From assembly GCF_016863635.1 (NCBI RefSeq), contig NZ_BOPG01000003.1:248001-312000 (forward strand): a DNA stretch of 64,000 bases, given 5' to 3'. The position numbers and the translations under genes are program-made. The first letter of the stretch is position 1. Each line of letters starts with the position of its first letter. Of the stretch, positions 63,749-64,000 are shown in pieces. The stretch is from Virgisporangium aurantiacum (lineage in GTDB: Bacteria > Actinomycetota > Actinomycetes > Mycobacteriales > Micromonosporaceae). The notes under the pieces are model-generated. The model worked only from the letters and a program-made list of their open reading frames with translations, was not told the DNA's origin and did not search any database.

Positions 63749-64000
63749 GTGGCGGAGAGTGGCTTTCGGCTTGGCATCGACTTCGGAACGTCCAATACCG
63801 TCGCTGTATTGCGCTGGCCCGACGGGCGCTCCAAGGCCCTGCTGTTCGACGGTGCGCCGATCATGCCGTCGGCCGTCTACACCGCCGAAGACGGCTCGAT
63901 CCTCGCCGGCCGCGACGCCGTTCATTCCGCCCGGCTCCACCCGCACCGGTTCGAGCCGTATCCGAAGCGGCGGATCGACGAGGAGATCGTCTACCTCGGC
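63749..64000 (+). CDS. Hsp70-family protein, 3' end outside the window
   Basis: The first 84 codons, starting at a GTG, read through to the window edge without a stop. The phosphate-1 motif of the actin/Hsp70 ATPase, LGIDFGTSNTVAVL, opens the protein, followed by PSAVYTAEDGSILAGRDA, as in DnaK-like proteins. The rest of the gene, including the substrate-binding domain or any other fusion, is not visible. The fragment cannot be separated into DnaK proper or an actinobacterial Hsp70 paralogue; the weak match after the first motif favours a paralogue. Confidence 0.8.
   Translation, partial: MAESGFRLGIDFGTSNTVAVLRWPDGRSKALLFDGAPIMPSAVYTAEDGSILAGRDAVHSARLHPHRFEPYPKRRIDEEIVYLG

Overview
The window is GC-rich actinobacterial chromosome. 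Starts are often GTG or TTG, most operon junctions overlap by ATGA or GTGA, and several actinobacterial signature families are present (DUF4193, DUF3093, DUF3710, DUF3159, DUF3039, DUF3099, an HrdB-type sigma factor, an IdeR-type repressor, an Rv2719c-lexA style pair and a B12-dependent ribonucleotide reductase). My best guess is a Micromonosporaceae-like filamentous actinomycete; the genus cannot be fixed from the sequence. No rRNA, tRNA, phage, insertion sequence or CRISPR array was seen.

Layout. 0-9.8 kb: the end of an ECF sigma factor, then a conserved actinobacterial block (uracil methyltransferase, KimA-like K+ permease, two TrkA proteins, DUF3159, OB-fold, DUF3710, dUTPase, DUF3093, DUF4193). 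10-24.3 kb: LytR_C protein, inositol monophosphatase, principal sigma factor, a helicase, pseudouridine catabolism (psuG-psuK), MscL, secreted GlpQ-like esterase, HhH-GPD glycosylase, methyltransferase-dtd and a second group 1/2 sigma factor. 24.4-29.6 kb: a protein-acetylation operon (sulfurtransferase, AcuC deacetylase, GNAT/acyl-CoA ligase) and a DtxR/IdeR repressor. 30.2-44.0 kb: a cobalt/nickel and cobalamin locus. 44.3-46.8 kb: the SOS pair (LysM division inhibitor and lexA). 48.8-59.5 kb: hflX, malic enzyme, a diguanylate cyclase, adk, dapF, miaA, DUF349, miaB and surE. 59.7-63.1 kb: a glutamate-type ABC transporter. The window ends inside an Hsp70-like gene.

The most interesting region is 30.2-44.0 kb. 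A CbiM/NikM-PDGLE-CbiQ metal transporter without its own ATPase is followed by a cobalamin riboswitch. The riboswitch heads an operon of two paired sets of exported proteins: an alpha/alpha-toroid protein that resembles the alpha domain of animal intrinsic factor/transcobalamin, and a small four-cysteine protein that resembles its C-terminal (DUF4430-type) domain. One pair looks secreted. The other is surface-anchored: its toroid partner has a LATTG sortase signal, and its small partner has a Gly/Pro stalk and a membrane segment. They are followed by the T, A-A and S parts of an energy-coupling-factor (ECF) transporter, and then, on the other strand, by the B12-dependent ribonucleotide reductase and NrdR. 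I read this as a bacterial split intrinsic-factor system that captures B12 and delivers it to an ECF importer next to a major B12 consumer.

Other structure worth following: 200 bp of perfect nucleotide identity between the two sigma-factor genes, which suggests gene conversion; a family of long perfect hairpins opening with GATCTTG at four of the seven convergent gene junctions that have a gap; and two micro-ORFs that bridge metal/B12 transporter genes through 4-nt overlaps on both sides.
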